NCBI RefSeq assembly: GCF_009848495.1 | Contig: NZ_WWEP01000036.1 | Span: 1 to 64,000 of the forward strand | DNA length: 64,000 bases | Direction of reading: 5' to 3' | Source of the DNA: Flavobacterium sp. MK4S-17 | GTDB taxonomy: Bacteria > Bacteroidota > Bacteroidia > Flavobacteriales > Flavobacteriaceae | Shown: positions 54,276 to 63,144 of the stretch, in pieces | Position numbering within the stretch: the first letter of the stretch is position 1 | Layout of the letters: every line of letters begins with the position of its first letter | The notes under the pieces: model-generated | What the model saw: the letters and a program-made list of their open reading frames with translations, nothing else | Databases searched by the model: none | What the model was told of the DNA's origin: nothing | Program-made: the position numbers and the translations under genes

Positions 54276-54632
54276 TTATACCTTTATTTTTTCACCAAAT
54301 TTTAAAAGATTACCGCTTGGGTCGGTTATATAAAATTCCCTCATTCCCCAAGGCCTGTCACTTATCTTAATTTTTCCATATAACTTTTTCTGGTAATGCT
54401 CAAAAAGTAAATCTATTGTATTTACGCGAATGTAGCAACTTGAGTTTTCAGGAATAGTTTTGTCATTGCATTTCCAAAGATGAATTTCCAGCCCATCCCA
54501 TAAAAAAATAAGAAGGTCGTCATATTCACCCATAAGGGTACAACCCAAGGTTTCAATATAAAACTGTTTTGATTTGGTAAAATCAAGTACCGGCAATTGT
54601 GCAATAATATTCTTGATTTTCGGTTTTTCCAC
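54276..54632 (-). CDS. VOC/glyoxalase-fold protein (bleomycin-resistance-like)
   Basis: A 118-residue VOC domain; LPVLDFTKSKQFYIETLGC is the typical opening, LEIHLWKC and EFYITDPSGNLLKFGE the later strands. GTG 54632 gives a start close to the domain; an ATG at 54674 would add an odd 14-residue tail. It may bind a drug or be a small metal enzyme. Abuts the protease gene. Confidence 0.72.
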   Translation of the reverse strand: MEKPKIKNIIAQLPVLDFTKSKQFYIETLGCTLMGEYDDLLIFLWDGLEIHLWKCNDKTIPENSSCYIRVNTIDLLFEHYQKKLYGKIKISDRPWGMREFYITDPSGNLLKFGEKIKV

Positions 54633-54704
54633 AATAGGGCAATATTTTTTATCAAATATACAAAACTGGGGCAAGCAAAGCAGCGCAGATAAGGGTAAAA
54701 CTTA

Positions 54705-54712
54705 TATTTTTG
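54705..54712 (+). promoter_or_regulatory. -7 box (TATTTTTG) of the EamA gene
   Basis: An exact TAnnTTTG match 16 nt before the ATG at 54729. Confidence 0.5.
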
Positions 54713-54728
54713 CAAAAAAATTAAGAAA

Positions 54729-55583
54729 ATGCTTTACCTGATATTCAGCATTATATGCAGTGTTACCGTAGGAGTAATCTTTAAAATTGTAAAACGCTAT
54801 CCGGTACATATAACCCAGATAATTTTTTGGAACTATGCCTGTGCCATAATGCTGTGTTACCTGGTATTTGCACCTGATTTAAGTACAGTTGATTCTTCAG
54901 CACCGTGGCATATATACCTGCCACTGGCAATTATGCTGCCCTCGGTATTTTTATTCCTGGCAGCTTCAATAAAATATATGGGTATTGTAAAAACCGATGC
55001 AGCACAAAGACTGTCGTTAATCATTCCCATACTGGCATCCTACTTTATCTTTGCAGAAAATTTTAATATCCTTAAAATAATAGGCCTATTGATAGGTTTC
55101 CCTGCCATACTGCTTATCCTTTCCAAAAAAGATTCCATGCAGGGCAACCGCTGGGTATTTCCCGTTGTGGTCCTTTTAGGCTTTGGTATTATAGATGTAC
55201 TTTTTAAACAAATAGCAATAGCTGCTGTACTCCCGTTTACCACATCTTTATTAATTATTTTTTGTGGGGCTTTAATTATTTCCCTTCTCGTGCTTGTTAA
55301 GGAACTGGTATTAAACAGTAAAAAATTAAAGGCTGTAAATTTTCTTTTCGGTTTGCTTGTCGGGGCTTTTAATTTTGGAAACATATTATTTTACCTGCAG
55401 GCACATAAAGCCTATGCCAGTAACCCTTCCACTGTATTTGCCTCTATGAATATAGGTGTTATAGTAGTAGGCTCATTAGCGGGTATTTTATTGTTTAAAG
55501 AAAAAATGAGCATATTAAATTATGCAGGGCTGATACTTGCAGTAGCGGCAATATTATTTATTACACTATCGCAAGTTTATTAA
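54729..55583 (+). CDS. EamA/DMT-family transporter
   Basis: A 284-residue membrane protein with about ten hydrophobic segments (LYLIFSIICSVTVGVIFKIV; ASMNIGVIVVGSLAGILLF). Unlike the exporter at 8484-9392 its EamA repeats are weak. It follows the VOC gene divergently and is followed by the MFS gene. Confidence 0.8.
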   Translation: MLYLIFSIICSVTVGVIFKIVKRYPVHITQIIFWNYACAIMLCYLVFAPDLSTVDSSAPWHIYLPLAIMLPSVFLFLAASIKYMGIVKTDAAQRLSLIIPILASYFIFAENFNILKIIGLLIGFPAILLILSKKDSMQGNRWVFPVVVLLGFGIIDVLFKQIAIAAVLPFTTSLLIIFCGALIISLLVLVKELVLNSKKLKAVNFLFGLLVGAFNFGNILFYLQAHKAYASNPSTVFASMNIGVIVVGSLAGILLFKEKMSILNYAGLILAVAAILFITLSQVY

Positions 55584-55633
55584 TTTTAGGTTGCGGATGT
55601 AAATTTTATTGAGGTTTGCCCTGTTTTATTTTT

Positions 55634-55641
55634 TATTTTTG
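55634..55641 (+). promoter_or_regulatory. -7 box (TATTTTTG) of the MFS gene
   Basis: An exact TAnnTTTG match 18 nt before ATG 55660. It lies inside the longer frame that begins at 55609, which supports the shorter start. Confidence 0.5.
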
Positions 55642-55659
55642 AAGCTAAATATTACTTCA

Positions 55660-56880
55660 ATGCTAAGGCGGGCTTTTACACGCTATATAAGTAACTTCAA
55701 AGGATTTTCCCGCGAAATTTGGATACTTGCCGTTATAACCTTTATTAACCGGGCAGGCACAATGGTGCTGCCGTTCCTTTCCAAATATTTAAAGGAAGAC
55801 CTGCATTTTACCTACAACCAGGTAGGCTGGGTTATGGTGTGCTTTGGGCTTGGCTCTATGATAGGCTCTTGGCTTGGCGGTAAACTTTCCGATAAAATAG
55901 GTTTTTACAGGATAATGATATTCAGCCTTTTTACAAGTGGGCTATTACTTTTCTTTATACAATATATAACCACATTTAAAGGATTGTGCCTGGCCATGTT
56001 CGGCATCATGGTTATAGCCGATATGTTCCGCCCGGCAATGTTTGTATCATTGGGCGCATATGCCAAACCTGAAAACCGCACACGTGCGCTTACACTGGTA
56101 AGGCTGGCGGTTAACCTGGGCTTTGCAGCAGGCCCTGCCATGGCAGGGCTTATAATTATGGGTATAGGCTATAAGGGGCTGTTTTGGGTTGACGGCACTT
56201 CGTGCATTACAGCTATACTTATATTCTGGCTGCTGGTGAAGGAAAAGAAAAAAACTGTTGCTCCCGATACACATTTGGAAAATACTGAAGGGAAAGCAAA
56301 AAGTGTTATGAACGATGGCCCTTACTGGGTATTTTTATTCTGCACGTTTGTTACTACCATGATTTTTTTCCAGTTGTTTACCACACTGCCGCTTTACCAT
56401 AAAGAATGGTATGGGCTTACTGAGTTTCATACAGGACTGCTAATGTCTTTAAACGGCTTGCTGGTATTTTTCCTTGAAATGCCGCTTGTAGGCTATTTTG
56501 AAAAAAATAATGTCCCCAAACTTAAAATAGTTATATGGGGCGCTGTTTTATTGTCACTTAACTTTTTTGCACTCCTGTTTAATGTATGGGCAGGTGTACT
56601 CGTAATAAGTATTTTATTTATAACATTTGGGGAAATGCTTAATTTCCCTTTTTCCAATTCATTTGCCATTAGTCGCGCACCCCGCGGCCACGAAGGACGC
56701 TACATGGCCTTATATACCATGAGCTTTAGTGTGGCTCATATAGCAAGTTCTAAAACGGGTATGGAAATAATTGCAAGGTGGGGTTATAATGCCAACTGGG
56801 TTTTTATGGGATGCCTTGGCTTAGTGTCTTCAGTAATACTTATAGTCCTGAATAACAAACTAATAAATTCAAAAAACTAA
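55660..56880 (+). CDS. Major facilitator superfamily transporter
   Basis: A 406-residue protein with twelve likely membrane segments; GSWLGGKLSDKIGFYRIM is the MFS loop 2-3 motif. It resembles sugar or drug exporters (MdtH-like) but the substrate is unknown. ATG 55660 is used because of the promoter position. Confidence 0.82.
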   Translation: MLRRAFTRYISNFKGFSREIWILAVITFINRAGTMVLPFLSKYLKEDLHFTYNQVGWVMVCFGLGSMIGSWLGGKLSDKIGFYRIMIFSLFTSGLLLFFIQYITTFKGLCLAMFGIMVIADMFRPAMFVSLGAYAKPENRTRALTLVRLAVNLGFAAGPAMAGLIIMGIGYKGLFWVDGTSCITAILIFWLLVKEKKKTVAPDTHLENTEGKAKSVMNDGPYWVFLFCTFVTTMIFFQLFTTLPLYHKEWYGLTEFHTGLLMSLNGLLVFFLEMPLVGYFEKNNVPKLKIVIWGAVLLSLNFFALLFNVWAGVLVISILFITFGEMLNFPFSNSFAISRAPRGHEGRYMALYTMSFSVAHIASSKTGMEIIARWGYNANWVFMGCLGLVSSVILIVLNNKLINSKN

Positions 56881-56885
56881 TATTT

Positions 56886-56939
56886 TAGTTGATTAACTAA
56901 AAAAATAGTTGCGTAACTAATTTTTTAGTTTTAGCTTTG
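56886..56939 (+). promoter_or_regulatory. BlaI-type triple operator overlapping the blaI promoter
   Basis: TAGTT-GATT-AACTA at 56886-56899 and TAGTT-GCGT-AACTA at 56906-56919 are perfect inverted repeats exactly 20 bp apart. A third half-site TAGTT begins another 20 bp on at 56926, and the -7 box TAGCTTTG (56932-56939) follows, with TTG at 56909-56911 as upstream box. Two-turn spacing suggests repressor dimers stacked on one face of the DNA. Confidence 0.75.
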
Positions 56940-56957
56940 TTTGTATAATTAGCAGCT

Positions 56958-57317
56958 ATGCAAAAATTAACAAACAAGGAAGAAGAAGTTATGCACATAC
57001 TATGGAAGCTGGAAAAAGCTTTTGTAAAAGATGTGCTTTTGGAAATAAAGGATGACAAACCACATTACAACACCCTTTCCACCATTATAAGAAATCTTGA
57101 AGATAAAGGCTATGTTGGGCACACAGCCTATGGTAACACACACCAGTACTACCCTGTAATAACAAAAGAGGACTACAGGAAAGGCTTTATGAATAATGCC
57201 ATTGAAAATTATTTTAATAATTCCTATAAAAGCATGGTTTCCTTTTTTGCCAAAGAGGAAAAAATAAGTGCGGATGAGTTGCGTGAAATTCTGGATATGA
57301 TAGAAAAAAATAAATAA
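56958..57317 (+). CDS. BlaI/MecI-family transcription repressor
   Basis: A 119-residue winged-helix repressor: MQKLTNKEEEVMHILWKLE and HYNTLSTIIRNLEDKGYVGH are the recognition region, then a dimer helix. BlaI repressors are cleaved after signalling from a BlaR1-type metalloprotease, here encoded one base after it. The upstream triple operator implies self-repression. Confidence 0.9.
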   Translation: MQKLTNKEEEVMHILWKLEKAFVKDVLLEIKDDKPHYNTLSTIIRNLEDKGYVGHTAYGNTHQYYPVITKEDYRKGFMNNAIENYFNNSYKSMVSFFAKEEKISADELREILDMIEKNK

Positions 57318-57318
57318 T

Positions 57319-59334
57319 ATGGAAAACCTTATTATATACCTTGCAAAAGCATCGGGGCTTGTAGCACTATTTTATATTGCATACCAGGCACTGCTGCGCA
57401 AAGAAACCTTTTTTAATACCAACAGGAAATTTTTGGTTATAGGGCTGGTAAGCGCTGTAATTTTGCCCCTGATGGTGTTAACCAGGACGGTTTGGGTTGA
57501 AGCTGCTCCAAAAGTTGACACACAACCCATTTCTGCTGAGCAACTGGCTATACTACAGCAATATGCTTCAACTCAAAATAATGAAGTGGCACAAACAAAT
57601 TGGTATGACGTGGGCGCAGGTATATACCTGGCGGGAGTGTTATTTTTTGCGGTAAGGTTTATAATAGATATATTATCACTAAGGAATATTATTAAAGGGC
57701 AGGCAGTTATAAAGCAAAATAGCTACAGGCTTATAGATTCTGACAAAGTACAGGCCCCTTTTTCATTTTTCAATTATATTGTATTTAACTCTAAGATATT
57801 AAGCGAGCAGGAACTTGAAAGTATAATAGCACATGAAAAGGTGCACAGCTCGCAAAAGCATTCCATTGACATGATTTTAAGCCAGCTGTTTTGCATTGCC
57901 TTTTGGTTTAACCCTATAGTGTGGATGTACCGCAAATCAATATCGCAAAACCTTGAATTTATAGCCGATGCTGAAGCTACAAAACAAATAGCTGATAAAA
58001 CAGCCTACCAAAAAACTTTACTCAAAATCACGGCGCGGCCGGAGTGTATAGCAATCACCAATCATTTTTATCAATCATTAATCAAAAAACGAATCGTTAT
58101 GTTAAACAAAAAGCAATCAAGAAGGATGAACTCCTGGAAGTATGCCACAGTGCTGCCTGCACTACTTGCCTTTATGTTTTTTTTCCAGTTAAAAGTTACA
58201 GCACAGGAAAAAGAAACAGAAATTACCTCAAACTACACAGAAAAAGTAAAAGTAGCACTGGAGGTAAACAAAGACTCTAAGAATAAAGAACTAGAGTCGG
58301 AAAAAGAATTCTTTAAAAAAGAATTTGATACCGATGTTAAGTTTGAAAATATAAACCGTAATGCTAAAGGTGAGATAACAGCCATAAAAGTTACCCTTAA
58401 AGATAAAACCCAAAACAGTGTTTATGAAGTATCGGGGACAGAACCTATAGCGCCTTTTACAGTTGAAATAGAAAGAAACAGCAGTTCTGCAAAAAACTCA
58501 TTTAGTTTTGGATCTCCTAAAAAAGGCTACACCATCAATAATTTTCCTAACACACCAACCGATACTACAGGTACTAAAACTTATATGTTTGTAAACGGTA
58601 ATATACCTGTACCCCCGGCCCCGCCTGTACCTCCTGCCGGAACTGCTCCGCAGGCACCGCCAGCACCTGCAGTAATTGCTCCGGTAAAAAGGCACTGGTC
58701 TGTAAGTAGTTGGAAATATGGAGATGAGGACGCGCTTATTATTATAAACGGTGTAAAGCAAAAAAAGGGGGAGCCGCTTAAATTACCGCTAAATGAAGAA
58801 ATAAAAGAGGCTACTATTTTAACTAAAAAAGAAGGCCGTAAAAAATATGGCAAAGACGGAAAAAATGGTGCTGTAGAGATAATTACCAGCAGGGTAGCTG
58901 CCGTATATGGTACAGGTAACATAAACTATGGTATTGCCATACCGCAAATGGATCCTTACAAAAGGATGGCAGAATTAAAAAGCTACCAGGCAGATTATCC
59001 GAGGCTTGAGAAGCTATTAAATTCTGACTATCAAATAGCTATGTCATCTTTTAATTCTGATGACATAAAAGAACTGCTTGCCAATACCGAAGAAACCCTG
59101 AACAGGTTAAAAATCAGCCCGGAAATCTATATGCTGGAGGTTATGGATGAAGCTGAGCTTCAAAAAGCCCGTGAAGAAATAGCTAAAATGAAAGAAAATA
59201 TGGCAGCAAGAAAAAGCCAGTTAATTGCAGAAAGGGAAAAGATACGTGCTGAAAGAGAAAAAATGATGGAGGAGCGAAAAAAACAAATGGAAGAAAGAAA
59301 AAAGGAATTTGAAAAGAATAAGGGAAACCAGTAG
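57319..59334 (+). CDS. M56-family (BlaR1-like) metallopeptidase with plug-like tail
   Basis: A 671-residue membrane protease. Four N-terminal membrane segments and the zincin motif HEKVH (172-176) match BlaR1/MecR1. After the fourth segment there is no beta-lactam sensor; instead a Pro/Ala linker (about 433-452), then LIIINGVKQKKGEPLKL and GKDGKNGAVEIIT, which look like the SusC/TonB-receptor plug motif, and a Lys/Glu coiled coil at the end. It probably senses an unknown signal and cleaves the BlaI protein encoded one base before it. Confidence 0.85.
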   Translation: MENLIIYLAKASGLVALFYIAYQALLRKETFFNTNRKFLVIGLVSAVILPLMVLTRTVWVEAAPKVDTQPISAEQLAILQQYASTQNNEVAQTNWYDVGAGIYLAGVLFFAVRFIIDILSLRNIIKGQAVIKQNSYRLIDSDKVQAPFSFFNYIVFNSKILSEQELESIIAHEKVHSSQKHSIDMILSQLFCIAFWFNPIVWMYRKSISQNLEFIADAEATKQIADKTAYQKTLLKITARPECIAITNHFYQSLIKKRIVMLNKKQSRRMNSWKYATVLPALLAFMFFFQLKVTAQEKETEITSNYTEKVKVALEVNKDSKNKELESEKEFFKKEFDTDVKFENINRNAKGEITAIKVTLKDKTQNSVYEVSGTEPIAPFTVEIERNSSSAKNSFSFGSPKKGYTINNFPNTPTDTTGTKTYMFVNGNIPVPPAPPVPPAGTAPQAPPAPAVIAPVKRHWSVSSWKYGDEDALIIINGVKQKKGEPLKLPLNEEIKEATILTKKEGRKKYGKDGKNGAVEIITSRVAAVYGTGNINYGIAIPQMDPYKRMAELKSYQADYPRLEKLLNSDYQIAMSSFNSDDIKELLANTEETLNRLKISPEIYMLEVMDEAELQKAREEIAKMKENMAARKSQLIAEREKIRAEREKMMEERKKQMEERKKEFEKNKGNQ

Positions 59335-59379
59335 TAAATATTTGAGGTAGTTAGTATAATAAATAACAATTTATTAGGA

Positions 59380-59410
59380 AAAAAGGCAGTTTTTACAAAC
59401 TGCCTTTTTT
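59380..59410 (+). terminator. Terminator after the BlaR1-like gene
   Basis: AAAAAGGCAGTTT pairs with AAACTGCCTTTTTT; near-perfect with a T6 tail. Confidence 0.85.
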
Positions 59411-59435
59411 GTAACTTTATATAAAAATAGTAATC

Positions 59436-59576
59436 ATGTTTAAATTACTTGCCAAATTAAATAAATGGTTATTGCCCAACTACACCAAAGAGCAACTGGA
59501 CTTAACCAAGGCAACAAAACTGCAGAAAGCAATAATTGCCTGGAAGTACTATGTTACCTCGCGTGCAATAGATTAA
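59436..59576 (+). CDS. Small conserved protein (46 aa)
   Basis: A 46-codon frame, MFKLLAKLNKWLLPNYTKEQ then KAIIAWKYYVTSRAID: amphipathic and basic. I recall this small protein type from Flavobacterium genomes, where it has been given unreliable names. It starts 25 nt after a terminator and ends 4 nt inside the convergent apt stop. Confidence 0.6.
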   Translation: MFKLLAKLNKWLLPNYTKEQLDLTKATKLQKAIIAWKYYVTSRAID

Positions 59577-60085
59577 TATATTAATGGCGCATATACATTA
59601 TAGCCGTTTATTTTTTCCCTGCCATGCAGGAATGACAACTCCATGAGGAAGTTGCATTGCACAATTTCCCCGCCCAGCCTTTCTACAAGTTCACATACAG
59701 CCTTTGCTGTACCGCCTGTTGCCAGGACATCATCGTGAATAAGTATTTTTTCTCCTTTTTTTATTGCATCTGTATGTATCTCAAGTGTGTCCAGCCCATA
59801 TTCCAGTTCGTAGGATGAAGCAATAGTTTCAAACGGCAGTTTATTGGGTTTACGCACAGGAATAAACCCTGCTTCAAGTTCATAAGCCAGCAGCGTTGCA
59901 AAAATGAAGCCGCGGCTCTCCACCCCAACTACCTTATCAATCTTTTGCTCTTTTAAATTATTAATAAGCAATGCCATACATTGTTTTACAGCCTGCGGAT
60001 TGGCCAAAAGTGGCGTTATGTCCTTAAATACAACCCCGGGTTTCGGAAAATCCTGTATATCACGTATGTACTGATTTAATGTCAT
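59573..60085 (-). CDS. apt: Adenine phosphoribosyltransferase
   Basis: A 170-residue PRTase making AMP from adenine and PRPP. VGVESRGFIFATLLAYEL and the PRPP loop ILIHDDVLATGGTAKAV are intact. Its stop overlaps the small gene on the other strand. Confidence 0.94.
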   Translation of the reverse strand: MTLNQYIRDIQDFPKPGVVFKDITPLLANPQAVKQCMALLINNLKEQKIDKVVGVESRGFIFATLLAYELEAGFIPVRKPNKLPFETIASSYELEYGLDTLEIHTDAIKKGEKILIHDDVLATGGTAKAVCELVERLGGEIVQCNFLMELSFLHGREKINGYNVYAPLIY

Positions 60086-60112
60086 TTTTTTAAATTTAAA
60101 AGATGTGTATAA

Positions 60113-60143
60113 TTTGCAAGTTAAGCATTATTGCTTATATTTG
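60113..60143 (+). promoter_or_regulatory. Promoter of tRNA-Arg
   Basis: TTTG (60113-60116), 19 nt, then TATATTTG (60136-60143), a full consensus match about 50 nt before the tRNA. Confidence 0.65.
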
Positions 60144-60194
60144 CACCCGCAAACAAGCTATCACACATCTGTAAAACAGATTTAGCTTGAAAAA

Positions 60195-60268
60195 GGCGCC
60201 GTGGCGCAACTGAATAGCGCATCTGATTACGGCTCAGAAGGTTACAGGTTTGAATCCTGTCGGCGTCA
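60195..60268 (+). tRNA. tRNA-Arg (ACG)
   Basis: Acceptor GGCGCCG/CGGCGTC, anticodon arm TCTGA-TTACGGC-TCAGA giving ACG (to be modified to ICG), T-arm with GGTTTGAATCC. 74 nt with no encoded CCA. Confidence 0.94.
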
Positions 60269-60271
60269 CTA

Positions 60272-60310
60272 CCAGAGGCAAAAGATAAGAATTTATCTTT
60301 TGCCTTTTTT
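60272..60310 (+). terminator. Terminator after tRNA-Arg
   Basis: AGGCAAAAGATAA pairs with TTATCTTTTGCCT, followed by T5. Confidence 0.8.
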
Positions 60311-60371
60311 ATTGATTATTTATTATCTGCACAATAAAGTATCTATTAATAAAATTCAATGAGTATATATC

Positions 60372-61253
60372 TTAATGGTAGTCGTTCGGCTCTATATGTA
60401 TAAGAACATTACCTAATCCGGGAATGTTATCCCTCAGAAACTTTTCCAGCCGGTGTGCAAGCTCATGCCCTTTCCTTACACTTAAGTTTCCATCTACAAC
60501 AGCATGAAGGTCTATATGGTAAACCATCCCTGCTTTACGCACAAAACATTTTTCCGTATAAATTATACCGGGCACTTTTACCGCTTCATTCCGTATTATT
60601 TCAACCACATCATCATATAGGTGCTCATCCATTATTTCTCCGAGGGCAGGCCTGAAAATTAAATAGCTGTTATATAATATAAATCCTGAAGCAAAAAGTG
60701 CCGCCCAGTCGTCAGCCGATTCATAACCCGGCCCGCATAATAAGGCAAGGCTTATTCCTATAAATGCAGCTACAGATGTTATGGCATCACTACGGTGGTG
60801 CCAGGCATCAGCTTTAAGTGATGAACTATTTGTTTCCCTGCTTTTACGCATTACAAGCCTGAACGATATTTCTTTCCACAGAATGATACTCCCCAGTACA
60901 ATTAATGTCCAAGGTTTTGGCAGTTCATGGGGTGTGCGTATATTAACTATACTTTCGTAAGCAATAACAGTGGCAGATGTAATTAAAAAACCTACAACCA
61001 AAAATGTGATTAATGCCTCTGCACGCCCGTGTCCGTACGGATGATTCTCATCAGCCGGCCTGCTGGAATATTTAATACCAAACAATACCAGGAATGAAGA
61101 AAATATATCTGCAGTAGATTCTATTGCGTCGGCTATAAGCGCGTAGGAGTTGCCAAAATATCCGGCAACCCCCTTTGCAATCGCAAGGGCGGTATTGCTA
61201 AGCAGGCTAAAGTAAGTAGCTTTAACTGCCTTATCTGCATTAGTTACTTCCAT
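60372..61253 (-). CDS. Cation diffusion facilitator transporter
   Basis: A 293-residue CDF protein with six membrane segments and zinc-type metal sites ALIADAIESTAD and DAWHHRSDAITS, plus a cytoplasmic tail with HIDLHAVVDG. It exports divalent metal ions such as zinc. Confidence 0.88.
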   Translation of the reverse strand: MEVTNADKAVKATYFSLLSNTALAIAKGVAGYFGNSYALIADAIESTADIFSSFLVLFGIKYSSRPADENHPYGHGRAEALITFLVVGFLITSATVIAYESIVNIRTPHELPKPWTLIVLGSIILWKEISFRLVMRKSRETNSSSLKADAWHHRSDAITSVAAFIGISLALLCGPGYESADDWAALFASGFILYNSYLIFRPALGEIMDEHLYDDVVEIIRNEAVKVPGIIYTEKCFVRKAGMVYHIDLHAVVDGNLSVRKGHELAHRLEKFLRDNIPGLGNVLIHIEPNDYH

Positions 61254-61318
61254 ATAATTTTAAAGGAGTATATTCAGTGTAAGCATGATATTTGTTGGTA
61301 CAAGATACAGAATTGTAA

Positions 61319-62761
61319 TCAGATGCCTGCCCTTCTCAATCTATTATTTTCATATGAACTAATAGCTGCAAAAGCAAGTAAAGATATGGTTATCCCAAAG
61401 AAATTGGCGTCCAGGCCAAACGGTAATTCTATTTGCATAAGTATCAGCCCCAATGTGGTTACCCCGCCTGAAATCATTGCTGCCATAGCGGCTCCTGCTG
61501 AAGGCTTTTTTAAAAAAAGTGTTGCCAAAACAGGTATAAGCAGTCCTGATACCATAAATGCATAGGAATAAAGCATAAGTTCAAGTACATTCTGCATATG
61601 GGTAGCCAGTAAAATTGATAACCCTCCAATTAATAATGTTATAAACTGGGTGTTTTTAACACTATGTTCTTTTTTGTAAAAATATCCCAGTATATCAGTA
61701 GTAAAGTTTCCCGAAGCCGCCATAAGGCAGCTATCGGCAGTAGACATAATAGCTGAGAAATAAGCGGAGAGCATCAGCCCCATTAATCCCACAGGTAGTA
61801 TTGTACGCAAAAACAAAGGCAGCCCAAGTTCTGGGTCTAATTCTGTTCCGGGTGCATAACCTATAGCTGCAAACATCCCCTGCTCATACCCTACACGCGC
61901 AAACAATCCTAAAGCAATACCCATAAATGCCATAACCGGCCATTCAAACAGTCCCGCTAAATACCACGCCTTTTTAGCTGTTTTTTCATCTTTACAGGCA
62001 TATATACGCTGATAAAGTGTCATCCCTATAAACCAAATAGGTACTATTGTAATGAACCAGTTAAAAAAAGTGGAAAATGAAACCTGAGAAAGTGAAAGGA
62101 AACTACCGGGTAATACCTCAGAAATTGCCTTCCAGCCCCCAATATGGTAATACCCTAAAGGGATACCTATACCTATAAGCCCAGCCATTAAAATTATCCA
62201 CTGTACTGTGTCTGTATATATCACTGCTTTTATGCCTCCTATTGCAGTATATATAACTGCAATAACCCCCATAATTAAAATAGCACTTGTTATTGATATG
62301 GAAGGGAAGGTTGCTGATGCCAGTTTTGCCCCTGCCAGAATTTGGGAACTTGTAAAACCAATATAGCCTATAAGCGAAATAATACCTGCCGTAAAAGCCA
62401 CTTTTTTACCATAATGGAACGCAAGCGACTGCGGGAAAGTTAAGAACTTGTGCTGTATAGCCAAAGGGTAAACCCGGGGTATAAGTATAACCGCACTTAG
62501 CCATGCACCCACCAGCCCCGTAAAAAGCATCCAACTGCCGGAAAGCCCCATTAAAAAACCAAGCCCTCCCAAACCTATTGAAAAACCACCACCTACGTCC
62601 GTAGCTACTACAGACAAGCCAATATGCCCTGCCGACATATTCCTGCCACCTACATAATAATCTTCTTTAGACTTGTTCCGCTTCATAAAGTAAAAGCCGA
62701 TGCCAAGCATAATTATGAGGTAAATAACAAATATTAAGAGGTCGATAATATGTATATCCAT
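61319..62761 (-). CDS. Sodium:solute symporter family protein
   Basis: A 480-residue SSS transporter with about 13 membrane segments. The opening MDIHIIDLLIFVIYLIIMLG and EDYYVGGRNM are typical; ATSQIL- and STADSCLMAASGNF-like regions form the sodium and substrate sites. ATG 62761 places the N-terminus at the first membrane helix; an upstream in-frame ATG at 62830 would put 23 polar residues inside the leader hairpin region. Confidence 0.85.
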   Translation of the reverse strand: MDIHIIDLLIFVIYLIIMLGIGFYFMKRNKSKEDYYVGGRNMSAGHIGLSVVATDVGGGFSIGLGGLGFLMGLSGSWMLFTGLVGAWLSAVILIPRVYPLAIQHKFLTFPQSLAFHYGKKVAFTAGIISLIGYIGFTSSQILAGAKLASATFPSISITSAILIMGVIAVIYTAIGGIKAVIYTDTVQWIILMAGLIGIGIPLGYYHIGGWKAISEVLPGSFLSLSQVSFSTFFNWFITIVPIWFIGMTLYQRIYACKDEKTAKKAWYLAGLFEWPVMAFMGIALGLFARVGYEQGMFAAIGYAPGTELDPELGLPLFLRTILPVGLMGLMLSAYFSAIMSTADSCLMAASGNFTTDILGYFYKKEHSVKNTQFITLLIGGLSILLATHMQNVLELMLYSYAFMVSGLLIPVLATLFLKKPSAGAAMAAMISGGVTTLGLILMQIELPFGLDANFFGITISLLAFAAISSYENNRLRRAGI

Positions 62762-63144
62762 TTCTATTTTAGTTTTACATAGTTCATTATCCCCAACATG
62801 GGGTATGTGTCCTAAGCGCGAAACTTTCACACTAAAATAAATGCTTATTGCTGCGGAATGTGCAACAGGATATCAGGCTGAAAGCTATGCTTGCCTGAAA
62901 AGGCGGAATGCCGTAAAAACATTTTGAACTGTGCAAAGATAAAAAAGATAATTCCTACGGCTTACTATAGTTATAAAAAAATCCCCGCTGAACTTAGCGG
63001 GGGATTTCCTTACTATCTGAATTAACGTTTTTAAGGGGGCTAAAAACATCCACTAAAAATTACTTTACAAAGTTGGCATTTTTAAATATATAAGTCAATA
63101 CGAAAAAATACCTGATTTTAATTTAGCGGAAATTACCTATTCCC
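62762..63144. other. Gene-free stretch holding the symporter leader
   Basis: On the minus strand a -7 box TATCTTTG (62934-62941) would start a leader of about 165 nt. The leader contains a stem TCAGGC/GCCTGA and, nearest the start codon, ATCCCC/GGGGTAT-type hairpin at 62789-62806. A separate terminator for the upstream minus-strand gene lies at 62974-63008. I see no gene in it. Confidence 0.55.
62974..63008 (-). terminator. Terminator after the protein at 63145
   Basis: AAATCCCCGCT pairs with AGCGGGGGATTT around a 6-nt loop; T-run on the minus strand. Confidence 0.8.

Noticed and set aside
62762..62830. 23-residue N-terminal extension of the symporter
   Set aside because: It covers the leader hairpin and is polar, whereas the family starts at the first membrane helix.
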